Part shown: positions 23,892 to 35,733 of the stretch, in pieces | How the letters are laid out: the number at the start of each line of letters is the position of its first letter | Position numbering within the stretch: position 1 is the stretch's first letter | Source of the DNA: Zychaea mexicana | Lineage: Eukaryota > Mucoromycota > Mucoromycetes > Mucorales > Lichtheimiaceae | Length of the DNA: 64,000 nucleotides | NCBI RefSeq assembly: GCF_025766255.1 | Contig: NW_026516686.1 | Span: 1 to 64,000 of the forward strand | Direction of reading: 5' to 3' | Translations under genes and position numbers: made by a program | The notes under the pieces: model-generated | What the model was told of the DNA's origin: nothing | The model's database searches: none | What the model saw: the letters and a program-made list of their open reading frames with translations, nothing else

Positions 23892-25222
23892 TTACAACTT
23901 TTCGGTCATCTCGGGAACAGCCTTGAACAGATCCTCAACCAAACCGTAGTCGGCAACCTGGAAGATAGGAGCGTCGGCATCCTTGTTGATAGCAACAATG
24001 GTCTTGGAGTCCTTCATACCAGCAAGATGCTGAATGGCACCAGAAATACCTAAATAGAGCAATACATAATTCGAGCGTGAGAAAAAAATGCCTCCCATTC
24101 CTCCCTCCATTCCATTTTATCCAAAATCAATCAGCGCATCAACGATTACTTACCAACAGCAACGTAGAGTTCTATGAATGAACAGATCATACATAACAAG
24201 GGATATAGTTGAGTAAATCACATCAATAAGAACATGGCGCTACACCTTTGTAGAATCTTACCTGGAGCAACGATCTTGCCGGTCTGACCCACTTGAAGCG
24301 AGTTGTCAACGAAACCAGCGTCAACAGCAGCACGCGAAGCGCCCACAGCAGCACCCATCTTGTCAGCCAAATCATACAACAACTTGAAGTTCTCGCCATT
24401 CTTCATACCACGACCACCACTGATGACACGGTTAGCAGTACCGAGATCAGGACGATCGCTCTTTTGGATCTCCTCACCGACCCATTCAGTGACGCCAGTC
24501 TTGGCGACCTCAGGAGCGGCCTCGACAGCCGCATTGTTACCAGCCTCTTGAGCGGCCTCAAAAGCAGTGCCACGGACAGTAACGATCTTGACGTTATCAC
24601 CCGACTTGACGGTAGCAATGGCGTTACCGGCGTAGATGGGACGAATAAAGGTATCTTCGGATTCGATACCGGTGATATCCGAAACAGCAGCCACGTCCAA
24701 AAGGGCGGCCACGCGTGGCAAGACGTTCTTGCCGACAGCAGTATGGCCAGCAAACACGTGCGTAAAGTTGTTGGATTTCGTGACTTGGACAAGCAAAGGT
24801 GCCAAGTCTTCGGGCAAGTTCTTGCTGTACGAAGCATCGCTGGCTGTCAAGACTTTGGACACGCCAGCGTATTTGGCAATCGACTGTGCAACGGCATCTT
24901 CGCCTCCAGCGACCAAGGCGGTGACAGTACCTCCCAATTTCGTGGCAGCAGTCAAAGCATTCAACGTAGCACCGCTAATGGCGCCATCCTTGTGTTCGAC
25001 GACCAACAAGGTGTTGGCACCGGCGCCGGTAGCATAGAAGCGTTGTGCGAACAGGGGTCGTGCCTGGTTTATTTTTTAGTAATGAGAAAAACACGTCAAA
25101 TCAGCCAAGGGATTCAGAGTACACAACCGTCCATATTTATATTATTTCCTCCCACCTCTCTTTTTCCTCAATTCAAAACAATTTCATACCTTGACAAAAG
25201 TGCGTGCAGTATTGGCCAACAT
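23892..25222 (-). CDS. ETFA: Electron transfer flavoprotein subunit alpha
   Basis: Mitochondrial matrix FAD protein that, with the beta subunit, passes electrons from acyl-CoA and other dehydrogenases to ETF-ubiquinone oxidoreductase. Four exons (25190-25222, 24262-25063, 24154-24171, 23892-24049) give 336 residues, the usual family length. The N-terminus [20 protein letters not shown] is an arginine-rich presequence without acidic residues. The N-terminal domain has LLVVEHKDG and [20 protein letters not shown]. The C-terminal FAD domain has [31 protein letters not shown] and the ETF-alpha signature [17 protein letters not shown] with INKD. The third exon is 18 nt and encodes the ELYVAV part of that signature. 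Confidence 0.95.
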
Positions 25223-26445
25223 GTTTTATAATTAGTGGGTGGAAGGGAGAATTGAGTAAAGAGAGAAAGAAGGGAAAAAGCAAAAACCAGGTTTTGGCTG
25301 ACCGGTAAGTCCCGACTAAACGCTCGCTATGACTACACATTTTCACATGCCCTGCTATCGAGTTTATTTTCCCACCGTCCCTCGCCTTGATGTAATGCAA
25401 TATGTTTACTGGAATTTTTATCCAACCTTCTTCTTCTTCTTCTTTCCTTTTACTTTTACTTATCTTGGTGGTTTTCAAGAACTTTACACCAACTGCCGAC
25501 TACTCAGACCAAAGACTCGGGCTTGCGGGAGGGCATTTCTGTTGTCTGGTATTGGTGCTGAGAAATCTAGCGAAAGCTTGCCACAGATCAAAAAAAAAAA
25601 AAGTTATGACTCAGGCTCTTCAAGGCGTTGTGAAATCATTGGTTGACAGCCGTCCGATTATTATTAACAAGTTCGCTCATCTTGATTAAAAATGTGTTGA
25701 TTCTTGGATCTTTCATATTCTCTTAATGACAGCTATGCCTCATATATTCTTAACTCTACGAAAAAGAACTCATAGCAGAGTTACTATGGCAACCGTTAGA
25801 GTAAACACAGCAACCTATTCATTTGTTAACCACGGGAACCGCTTTCTTTTCTTACCGTTGCAGTAGCAAACCGCTCATGTCGACAAGTTGCAAACTATTG
25901 TTTTTTCTCTGATTCGAGGTAGAAATGATTTTTAAAAATATGCAAGCACTTTTTATCAGCCCATCTACTGTAATCTTTCTTTTACCCGGCCATTGGCAGT
26001 TTCGGTTCGCGGCGAGTAAAAGACGTGGTGACGATGGACAGAAAGGGAGGAGGCAACGGGGTGACTGAGGCGACAAGAACCAATCTTAAAAGAGAGATTA
26101 AGAGAATATACGTGTGAAGGATTACATCTTATAAGGGAGATTTGTTGGTACTTGCACTTATTCTTATATCACATTAGGACATTAGTGTAATGTCATGCAG
26201 TAGCAACTGCATCATCCCGACCTGAAGAACGGGAAATCACCTCATCCGGAGAGGGTCGATCTTTTCTCATTCCACACAAAATCCCGATGTACGAAAAAAG
26301 AAAACCTTTCTATTATCCATCCCGTCATTTGCCAAGGCTTAAAAGGAATATTGATATCATTTTGTTTCTTTTTCTTTTCTTCTCGTTGTTTTACCAGAAA
26401 AAATAATAATAAACAAGAACTGTAAACGCCAAAGTAAAAAAAAAA
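25223..26445. other. Divergent promoter region
   Basis: Shared upstream DNA of ETF-alpha (-) and the FUSC-type gene (+). Contains a CTT repeat near 25430 and a near-palindromic X-box-like site, GTTACTATGGCAAC, at 25780-25793. No gene is supported. Confidence 0.5.
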
Positions 26446-29400
26446 ATGAGCAAACCGGCATCACAAAGCTCGTTACACAATGATAATGCTACTGACAGCA
26501 ACAACACACAACCACAACCAAAATGGAAAACACTATTGACAAGAATACTACGTCCTCCTCCCTTTGGAAAAATACGAAAACCACTCAAGACGTCACTTGC
26601 AATGCTTATTGGAATTATAATGACTTTGAACAATCGCTGCCGAGAGGCCATTGGTCAAGGTACATTGCTCATTTGCATCGTGCTTGTGTTTTACTTTCCT
26701 TCCAGACCTTTTGGCGTGGTGTTTGAGGTAAACAGAAGAAGAGAATCCGTGTGCTTTTTCTGTGTGTGTGTGTGTGTGTGATTCCATACTAAACTTTTGT
26801 TTCTCTGATATATACGTATAGGATGTTATGTTTGGTACATTAGGTGCATTATTTGCCTCAGCGTATAGTTTTCTGGGTTTGTAGTATTTGATATTCCTTT
26901 TGATGCAAATGACTCGATGATGGTGATGCCGCACAACGACAACAACACAGGCTGATAATATATGCTTATGTACGAAACTAGCAATGTACTGTGCCGACTT
27001 GGCACGCGATCCGGCGGATCCAGTAACTGTTCAACCCGAGTCTAGTGCTGTCCTGGCCATATTTTTCCTTGTAGCCGTGTTTTTGTTCAGTATAACTCGA
27101 CTAAAAGTACCAAAAGGTAAATTCATAATCTTTTCATTTACTTAGATATACAAGTTAACATTCTTCTCCTCCTTTTGAAGCCAATTTCGGATGTGTCAAT
27201 GGATGTATAGTACTTTCAGTAAGTTTTCTTTTAAGGTTCGTCTAGCACATTAGTCTTCTTCTTCTAACTGTATAGTGAAAGTTTACAATGACCGAAAGCT
27301 CTGTAATGCGTGGTTTCCAACCTAGCTTGGTTGTAAGTTTTAGGATGTACATATAGTTCATTTACCACAACAGTACCTAACCACTCTTTTAAAAACCACA
27401 TATTAGTGGTCCTTTATGATCCCTGTTGCCGTGGGCGGCATCATTGCTCTCGGTATTGCAGCATTGATCTGGCCTGACGACAGTATCAGCAACTACATGA
27501 ATATTCTTCAAAAGGCTTTGGAAGGACAGAATCTTTTTTTCAAAGAGCATGCCGAAGGTTTCTTATCAACGTCACCAACTGGAATCAACACGACGCTACC
27601 ATCACTACACGACCGTGTACAAAGCAGCATCTTGTTATTGATCGACAGCAAACGCGCCGTGCACCGGGACATACTCTTCTCCCGACTGAACGGCAAAGAT
27701 ATCAGTAGAATCACCAAACTCGTCAAGGCAATGAGGAACCCGTTACACGGTATTGGTGTAAGCCAAATCATGAAACGCGATTTCTTGCGGTACAGTGTAC
27801 AAAGCATGGGAGAACAAGTTATACATGATGAAACTGTTGAAAAGCAAATTGATCGAGAAAACGACGACTTGTTGACTGCACTTGGAAATCTCAAACCCGT
27901 ATTCCAGCAATTGACGGACGCACTCCATGACGCGATGGACGACTGTATCGCAAGGTTTCGGATGCTCCACGCGGTTCCTGCTCGTAGTAGTATTAACAGT
28001 TTGCTTTGGCCGTTTCCGCGTCTACTTTATACCCATCGACTACGCAAATCTGTACCAGCAACAACAGCATCGCTGCATAACATCACCTCCGACCAACTTG
28101 AAGATCTGTTAAAAGAATCTCATCGCGCTGTGAACCAGAAAATGGAGACAGTGCTGGCAACACATTGGGAAACGCCGCTACGACGCCATTTTAGCGGCCT
28201 GCATTTGATCTCACTCTATCGATTTGGTATTCAAGAATATGCCGGCACTGTCATTGAGCTACTCAAATTTGTTGAAGAGGCCGAAACCACGCGAACACAA
28301 AGGCGTCTTTGGTTTCCGTCAAACAAGTCGGTTAGGAAATGGCTGACGGATACAGAAGCTACTTGGACGTCTTCGGCAGCACATAAGGAAGGTGAAGACT
28401 TGGATGATCATAGTGGCAATGATGATCCAACAGATTTGACCCTGGTGCGGACGCACACTCGAGCACGCGATGTGCCTGGCGGTGATTATAGCACTCATAA
28501 CGACGGTAATCATGCAGGTACGGGTGGCGGCGCATTTGTTTTTTCGTCCACTGGGAAGTGGTATCATCGTGACCCGGATGTGGATGCACCGGCTACTCTG
28601 GTTCAGAAATTCTGGTATGATGTGTTTCAGGCGCGTCAATGGATGCGCGAGCCGACGACGTTTTTTGCTTTTAAAACTGCTGCAGGTACAGTCCTCTTAG
28701 CCATACCTGTGTATCTTCCGAATACTGCAGAATGGTTTATCGAATGGCGGTTTCAATGGTGTTTGATTATCCTCATGTTATGGATGGTACCTAGCACGGG
28801 CATGTTCTTTTACTCGCAAGTATTTCACTCTTAAGAACCTTTGTGATGATTGTGTGGTGAATGAATAACGTGATCAAAGTGCTGATATGAAAAAATTTAG
28901 GCTTTTGATGAAAACGTTGGGAACCGCAGCTGGCGGTGTACTAGGCATTGTGGTATGGGAAATCAGCCAGGGAAACCCATACGGTCTGGGCATCGTTATG
29001 TATGTGGTCCTCGTTATTGTATATTACAACATGATGTATAGACCCACGCTGCGCGTCTTTTGCATTGTAACGATCATCACCATGCTCCTGGTAAGAATAC
29101 CTATTACCCATCACAAAGAAACGGATTCTGACTTCCTGTTGTTTAACTTTCTTACAGGTTATTATTTACGAGTATCAGTACAGAGTTGGTGGTATGGTGG
29201 GCAATGATGAAGTATGGACCGTTGCAGGAAAGGTAAATATGGAAAAGGGGAAAGAAAGCCAATGGTTTATATAACCGTAACTGTTTATGCTAATTCTCCC
29301 TCTTTTTCGTGGAATGATGAATCCATGTGTATAATAGCGAATGCTTCTGGTATTAGCAGGTGTCCTTGCAGCTTCTGTCCTCTCAATGATCCCAGAGCCC

Positions 29401-30256
29401 AACGTGGGTCGTGTTGAGCTCCGTAAACGATTAGCACAGACGCTTCGTGACATTGGCCGATTGTACGGCATTCTCACTTCTCAGTTCATCGTTGAGTATG
29501 AGGATCGCTCCTATCTCAACAAAGATCAAGCCAAAGGTTTTCGTCGAATGGTGCTTGGCATTCAACGTCAACTTGCTGATGAACGAGTATTCCTGAAGCA
29601 TTCACGTTTTGAACCTCCTTTACGAGGCCGCTTCCCCTTTGAAGTCTACAAAACTGTATTGGAAAAAGTCGATAATATGGCCGATCTCGTGGCAGACATG
29701 GTATCTTTTGGTGCATCAAGACGGGATAAATTTATCATGCATCAGACTGACACTAACAATCACTCTTCTCTTGCATAGGGCTTTGCAGTAAAAGATCTGA
29801 GCCCAGTTTGGCGTCGACAGATTGCCGCGACATTGAACAAAGAACGTCGCCATTATGTGAGTAATTGTGATGAATCGATATTTTACTTGAAGAATATATC
29901 CTTTTTGGTTGGCTAATATGAAAATACTCCCCACCTTTCTTTTCTATGTACTCAATGTATGATAGCTTGCATCCATCATGACGACGATCAAACTATTATC
30001 TGCGACACTTGCAGCCAAAATGGCATTACCGCCTTACATGATTTCACCTGGTACAGCTCGTCGTCAGTTTGTACAAGCACTGGACAGTAACGTCCGCCTA
30101 ATTCCGGAAGATTTGACGAACCCATCGTTCCTGCGCTATAGTACATATGTCGTAACGAGCGGTACCTTTGTACAAGAACTTCAGGATTTGCTAGACGCAG
30201 TAGAAGATCTTGTTGGAGTTGAAGATCCGCAGGAATGGCTTCGCCTCCATGTATAG
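26446..30256 (+). CDS. FUSC/DUF2421-type multi-pass membrane transporter (BRE4-like)
   Basis: Large integral membrane protein of 988 residues, related to fungal aromatic-acid exporter-like/DUF2421 proteins (yeast Bre4 group); the substrate is unknown. Eleven exons: 26446-26727, 26822-26876, 26982-27116, 27181-27218, 27282-27332, 27407-28815, 28901-29090, 29158-29232, 29338-29700, 29779-29856, 29966-30256. The N-terminal membrane half carries TSLAMLIGIIMTL, MYCADLARDPADP and CIVLSFTMTESSVMRGFQPS. A long soluble loop with acidic and His/Asp-rich sequence follows. The second membrane block has GTVLLAIPVYLPNTAEW and GTAAGGVLGIVVWE. The C-terminal cytosolic DUF2421 region follows from about residue 745. 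The intron at 28816-28900 uses a GCAAGT donor: only this choice keeps the frame and the expected YSLLMKTLGT sequence. Confidence in family is high; exact exon edges are by eye. Confidence 0.85.
26759..26780. repeat. (TG)n microsatellite in intron 1 of the FUSC-type gene
   Basis: About eleven TG units inside the first intron. The host gene frame is unaffected. Confidence 0.9.
28816..28900 (+). other. GC-AG intron in the FUSC-type gene
   Basis: Donor C|GCAAGTATTTC, acceptor AAAATTTAG|G, 85 nt. The nearby GT (4 bases downstream) would leave the next exon out of frame. The GC donor gives an in-frame junction and the classic GCAAGT consensus of U2 GC-AG introns. Confidence 0.6.
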
Positions 30257-30756
30257 ACGATGATGTTAGATACCTGTTCGTATGTAATTTGTATATATTG
30301 CGTTTCTCTGTATTACTATTATCAATAATTTCTTCACATAGTACATAAAGCAAGTGCCACTTCTTTTGATGGAAAGATGGAGTGAAATCAAAAGTTCATA
30401 TTTTGCTAGCTTCCAACTATTGAGCAAGAATGCCGCCTCTGGCAACCGTAAATACTTCCCTAAGCAGCTGCCTTAGCAGCTTCCACTGAATTAGATCCGC
30501 TCATTTGTTAGATTATGTATAATGCAATTCTTTTGTGCTGCTGCAGATATACACCGGATTTATCAGCAATATCAAAGGGACAGTTCTTATATACAATTTT
30601 GAGCCTATTTCTGAATCTTCTTTACTCTGCTAGCGACCAATTTTCCGATGATTTAACTTTATATTTTACATATTACAAAGTAGATTTTTACACATAGAAC
30701 TGTTACAGTATACACCTGAATAGAAAGTATCCCTGCTACTATTTCCTATCGAAGGC
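30257..30756. other. Intergenic, convergent 3' ends
   Basis: AT-rich 3' flanks of the FUSC-type (+) and P450 (-) genes. No coding signal is supported. Confidence 0.5.
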
Positions 30757-33235
30757 TTAATATCGACGCTTAAAGTTAATTTTCATGTCGTCGATAGAAA
30801 TGATGCCGAAAGCGACACCACGTTTCTGAATACCATCCTTGTGGATCGACTTTTCAGGTTGTTCAAACGAATACTTGCGCACTGTATATATTGTAAGAAT
30901 AGCGTAGACAAAAACAGATGAGCACTGTAACGTAACAAATAATAGTAAGAAGAGAAAAGAATGATTTTCATCAAACTTACGGAGCATAGACAATACCACT
31001 CGCTGTTGAGCCAAGCTAAAGTTCATTCCAATGCACTGACGACCTCCATTAGAGAAGGGGACCCAAGCTAATCCTGAGCCTGGTTGACGCTCAGCTTCAC
31101 CTCCTGGGGCATAACGATCTGGATCAAAAGACTCGGGATTCTTCCAACAAGCTGGATTACGATGTAGGTTGTAAATATCCAGATCAAGAAGAGTTCCCTT
31201 TGGGATGAAGACTCCACCAATTTCGCAGTCTGCAGTGGCAGTACGTGAAGTAGTTGCGATCAAAGGGTTGTGGAGTCGCAGTGTCTGATGAGTACATCAC
31301 AAGGCATTACATATTGGCAATGTTATAAAAGAATTGTTCAGTCAACAATGTATAGTTGTCTAAAGTTGCTGCTGTTGTATTAACCGTAACGACGACATAC
31401 CTCTTTCATCACTTGGTTGAGATAAGTCATCTGCTTTGTTTGCTCAACAGTAGGAAGGACATCTTCAGGTTCGTCGCCAAGGATACTGATCACTTCTTGT
31501 CTGGCTTTTTCTTGAATGTCCTAAAAGAAGGTATCACACAATAATTGTTACTACTGTTTTGACGGTTTTGGTAGCGCTTATGAGCGACAACAAACAAACT
31601 GTATAGTATTTGCGTACAGGATTTCTTGCAAACTCGTAAACAGCACAAGCGAGTGTAAACGCCGTTGTATCATGACCTAAACATCAGAATCAGAAAATGC
31701 TTACAGATGCCAAAGAGTTTTCTTATCATTTTACCAGCCAAGAAAAAAATGCACAAGTTGCTCTATTATTTGTTATTTGTACAAATGGTAATGTTAGTAG
31801 TTGTCAAAGATAATTTATATTCAGAAACGAAAAAATGGCTAAAAAAACCCCCCTGTCAAAAATAAAGATGAAAATCATATTAACCTTTAACTCCTCATTT
31901 GACATGACAGCACCATCTTCTTCATTCATTTCACTTTCAATCATCAAGGTTAACAAATCCTTTTCGTTATCCTCAATGTTGTTTGCCTTCTTTTCCTGAA
32001 TCACTTGACGTTTGTTGATGATAATCGTGTCCATCATCTTTAGGAAATTGTCCAGGCTCTTGTGGGCTTGCTGTCGTTTTGGGAACCAATGCACGAGCTT
32101 GGTATCAAAAACGGGGAAGAAAATGTAAAACGGTTTGATCATGCCTTCTTTGACTTGGTTATACCCATCGACCCATTCATTATGCTTATCAAGCAATGCA
32201 TTAAAATTAAAACCTAAATTTAAGGGTTTAGTCGAATTGCCTTCTGTTTTGTGAATTGCATGTGTGGATAAAGTTGTCCTTTCTTACCGAAACCAGCAGT
32301 GCCAATTGCATCAAGCGCTAGCCGTGTGAACACGTCCATCACATCCACATCTCCTTCGTCAAGTACTTTAAACATAGTCTGTGTCAGGTTGCCGAATAAT
32401 CTTACAGGAAATGCTCGATGGAAAGCAGGATTAGCAATCTGTGATACATATGTATGAGAAGCAGCAGCATTTTCAATGTTGTTGTTATTGTTGTTGTGTA
32501 TGAGTAAACTCTTCTCTAATAATCATCGTACCTTTCGATGGCGTTTCCAGTCTGGGCCATTTAAAAAGACAATGTTCGGTCCCCCAATATACTTTTCGAT
32601 TAGTGTATCTTTTACGCCCATTGTTGTCTCAGACTTTGGGAATGCATCTGAATGATAACGCTAGCTTTTGATTAGCAAAGAGCATAGTCGATGTTTGTAA
32701 TCATTGGCCATAGCAACAGCACATCGCTGTTGCAATTATTAATGCGCGTGCTGCTTTTACCTGTTTTCAACAGCATTTGTTTGGCTGCGACTGGATCGGC
32801 AATATCAACAACCCAGCCTTCAGCGCTTAGTCGCTATAACAAATTTTGTTGATAAATGGTGGAATGGGGAAAGTGCTAGTGCTTTCTCTACCAAGAAAAG
32901 GCTCTTACCGCGAAAACGCCTGTGCTAGCATCGCGAGCAGGTGCAATGACATCACGTGCGTAATCTTGCACAAGACCGTTGTTGAAATAATACTTGATTG
33001 CAGTCCACGAATCGCATGTCGGAATGTGGCGCAATTGCGGTGGTGGCAGACTGATCTTGGTATAAAGACGATAGAAAACCAACGCCAATGCAGTAGCTGT
33101 GCCCAGGGATATCAATGCACCTTGGTGGCGCTGCAGCTGTGGCAAAACATGCGTGGCGTAGAATTGAATTATTTTGTCCAGTTTGGGACCGGCTAGCTCA
33201 TTGGCTTGATGAATAAGCGTGGATATCAGAGGCAT
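30757..33235 (-). CDS. Cytochrome P450 monooxygenase
   Basis: ER-anchored haem-thiolate oxygenase of 543 residues; substrate unknown. Ten exons: 32909-33235, 32761-32833, 32532-32647, 32288-32438, 31885-32213, 31735-31762, 31618-31676, 31401-31520, 30981-31284, 30757-30881. The N-terminal membrane anchor is ALISLGTATALALVFYRLYT, followed by a proline-rich hinge (SLPPPQL). The WKRHRK motif is in helix C. The oxygen-binding I-helix FFLAGHDTTA is split across a 28-nt exon and the next one. The ExxR motif is KETLR, the meander has FDPDRY, and the haem loop is FSNGGRQCIGMNF with the axial cysteine. All signature residues are intact. An in-frame upstream ATG at 33337 would add 34 hydrophobic residues; I prefer 33235. 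Confidence 0.92.
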
Positions 33236-33787
33236 CGCTTTGCTTTCGAGAATTAAGGAGTAAAGTAAAAGAAAGAAAGAGCTGGCGAGGATAAGCCCAT
33301 ACAAGAGAAAAGAGATAGTTAGAGAAAGTTGTATCACGTCTATTGTTTATAATCGAGTGGAGTATTGGAATTTTCTCGACGACAAACCCGTTGTGCGCGG
33401 AATTGATCGTTCGCGGCGAAAGTTGTGCACTAACACCGCGCCTCTACCTACAACTTCATACGACCATTCCCTCAGCATTAATGTGGGGTAATTACTTTTT
33501 TTGCTTTCTCTCACCCTATGCTTTTTGTCCGCATCCACCAAGTATAGAAATCTTACGTGTCCTTTCCTTTCACTGAATTCTGTCAGATCCTGAGCAGTAA
33601 CTTTTCTCGTATAAAACTTAACAATTTATTGGGCGCACCCGAAGGCAAAGCAGTAACTCGTACTTTTTTCATTATTCGTTGACACACCGCTTTTCTTCTA
33701 AGTTAAATTGACATTGCTCACGCTGTCGCTGCTTTATCAGTCATACACATGTATTTTTATGTCAATAACGGTAAACTTCTTCCAGAA
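33236..33787. other. P450 upstream region
   Basis: About 550 bases upstream of the P450 start. No gene supported; the right end passes into the repeat-rich block. Confidence 0.45.
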
Positions 33788-34413
33788 TTATGTGACAGTG
33801 CCGGAATAATGGAAAGCACTGCGCTGGTTATGTGTGCTATGTATTTCGAGGTGTCTCCATGTACAGTATAACAACATAGTCCCACTCTGTATAAACTGTG
33901 TCAAACAGCTGATAGGTTCGGGCAAATGGTCGCACCACCGGCAATGCCGGGATCCGCTCCAGTATTTTAAGCTGGACGTTTCTTCTCTCAAGACACTGTC
34001 TCATGATCAGTTACTTAGACATCTTGTAATACCACTATTACTGCCAGCTTCATAACAACAGCAATAATGCTGCACGGTGAGAAAATACGTACGACAGCCA
34101 TACGGAGACCGGATGATTTCTGGAAGTGCGGTTCTTCTCTTATCTCCGCTTCGCATGATCTGACAGATTGAATGAATGATTTATCAACTTCATACAGTTG
34201 CCCTGCTTTATTTGGGCCAGTTTTCACTTCTGACATATCTATACGTAGCTGCGTTGACTTATTGCTACCCTTCATCGAAAAAACGCTCTGCTGAAAAATC
34301 GCGTGCTTCACTGTATAGCTCAAGTAACCTCCACCGTTTTTAAGAGTGTCGAGCGATATAAGAGAAACTAACATATCAAAAAGATTGCTTCTCACTTTAT
34401 GGTTGTGTCTCAT
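33788..34413 (-). pseudogene. Fragment of an unrecognised, possibly multicopy, protein family
   Basis: Two protein-like segments on the minus strand. The first (34413 down to about 34090) reads SLDTLKNGGGYLSYTVKHA, then FQQSVFSMKGSNKSTQLRID, VSEVK-like DMSEVKTGPNKAG and CEAEIREEPHFQK, and runs into a consensus donor (gtacgt). The second, further downstream, reads ERIPALPVVRPFARTYQLFD then TEWDYVVILYMETPRNT. A stop between them prevents a clean join. No start context is convincing. It lies at the edge of a repeat-rich block. I read it as the remnant of a lineage-specific gene, possibly mobile, with function unknown. Confidence 0.3.
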
Positions 34414-34714
34414 ACAATGTATTCCTCCTATCTTTGCAGCAGTGACGGTTCCGTACTTGCAACAAACGAGAGCAAGTAGTAAATTCTAAGCACTGACAAT
34501 GTCAGCTTACTTTTTAGTCTCTTTGCACGCATTACAGTTGTATGTAAAGTTGAATTGATCCAATATAATAGTACCCTTTTTTTCTTTGAATGTTCTTGTG
34601 ATTACCAATAAGAAGAGGGTCACTCGTTTTTAAATGGTAATTACTACATAGGTTGAATGCTGGTAAGCCTGATCACAGACACATCTGTGTGTAGTTCCTC
34701 CCGCTCTTTTCATC

Positions 34715-35325
34715 GATACACAGGGTTTCCAATGGTAGCACGACGGATGGTCACCAGCTTGTTTCTGCTTTTCATGACATTCGCAGCACGGAACCTCTGA
34801 CGACCCGTGCGTTCCGACACCTATACACTGCCAAACTACCCAATGCCCTTTCGACCAAGTTTGGTGTTCTTTCTGCTTCGCGCTGGCTTCAGTTTTGGGA
34901 CGCCACGAAGATGTTCCACCCAGCCCGCAACATTTGGTTCCGCGCAATCCACCACACACTCCCACGTGTTGAACGCCTCCACGCAATTGATTTAACATTC
35001 ATGCCGGTCTGCTTTGTCTATAATGTCGTCAAGCAACTTACTCCCTCCAACATTATCTTATTTCCTGTCCTTTACGATGGCAAGTCTGGTGCAAAACATG
35101 GCGATCGGCCTTTTAAACCGAGCCACATCCACCAACAGCGCTTTTCGATGTCATTGTCAACCTGAACTGGCCACACGATTTACCTTCTCTAGCCCCTCAT
35201 CGAGTCATGGTCGTCCAAGCTGTTCTCTTAAGCACTTGGTGCGCTTACTGGGCCTTCATCTTGATGATGTGCCTTTTAATACTGACAATGCTTTTCCTCC
35301 TACCCTCACCCTCCTCTCTTAGCTC
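34715..35325 (+). pseudogene. Decayed LINE-type retrotransposon, C-terminal end
   Basis: A plus-strand frame reads RAFRHLYTAKLPNALSTKFG, then SASRWLQFWDATKMFHPARN and IWFRAIHHTLPRVERLHAID. After a frame change, zinc-knuckle-like sequence (CRQATYSLQHYLISCP) and a terminal NLNWPHDLPSLAPHRVMVV segment follow, ending VLLSTWCAYWAFI. This order (IWYRAIHH-like, RLH, Cys/His cluster, terminal W-rich helix) is what I know from the tail of non-LTR reverse transcriptases in Mucoromycota. Several stops and frameshifts are present and no reverse transcriptase core remains, so it is dead. Confidence 0.45.
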
Positions 35326-35733
35326 CAACATCTGCTGTTGTCCGAGGATGATGAATTATAGACTTTTTTCTTGTTATACTCGTAAGTCTTATTGTATCTC
35401 TATCCACATTACATTTACACATCCACACATCTCTGCTCTGTACGTGTGTCGGATTTCAAATAAACTGGCTCCAAGGGAATTAATCAATATTTGGTGTTTA
35501 TGGTGGAAATAGTAGATAATACTACCTTTAGCTAGTAAAAAATGCAGTTATAAAGTTAAAACATATTAATCAGTAAGAAAATGTATTTTATGAACTAAAA
35601 AAATAGATTAAAAGTCTGAACTTGAAATGGTGGATTATGCGATAATTAGTTGTTACGGATTAGTTCGCCAACTGGCCCTACAAAAAATTGGAAACCCTGT
35701 GTGTTCACTTCTTGCTCGCAACAAGTTATTATC

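Noticed and set aside
24293..25231. 312-codon plus-strand ORF
   Set aside because: Exact antisense of ETF-alpha. The sense strand has an intact, spliced, signature-bearing protein, so the ORF is a by-product of codon bias.
33236..33337. Upstream ATG adding 34 residues to the P450
   Set aside because: It would give two successive hydrophobic anchors. The downstream ATG yields a standard single-anchor P450.
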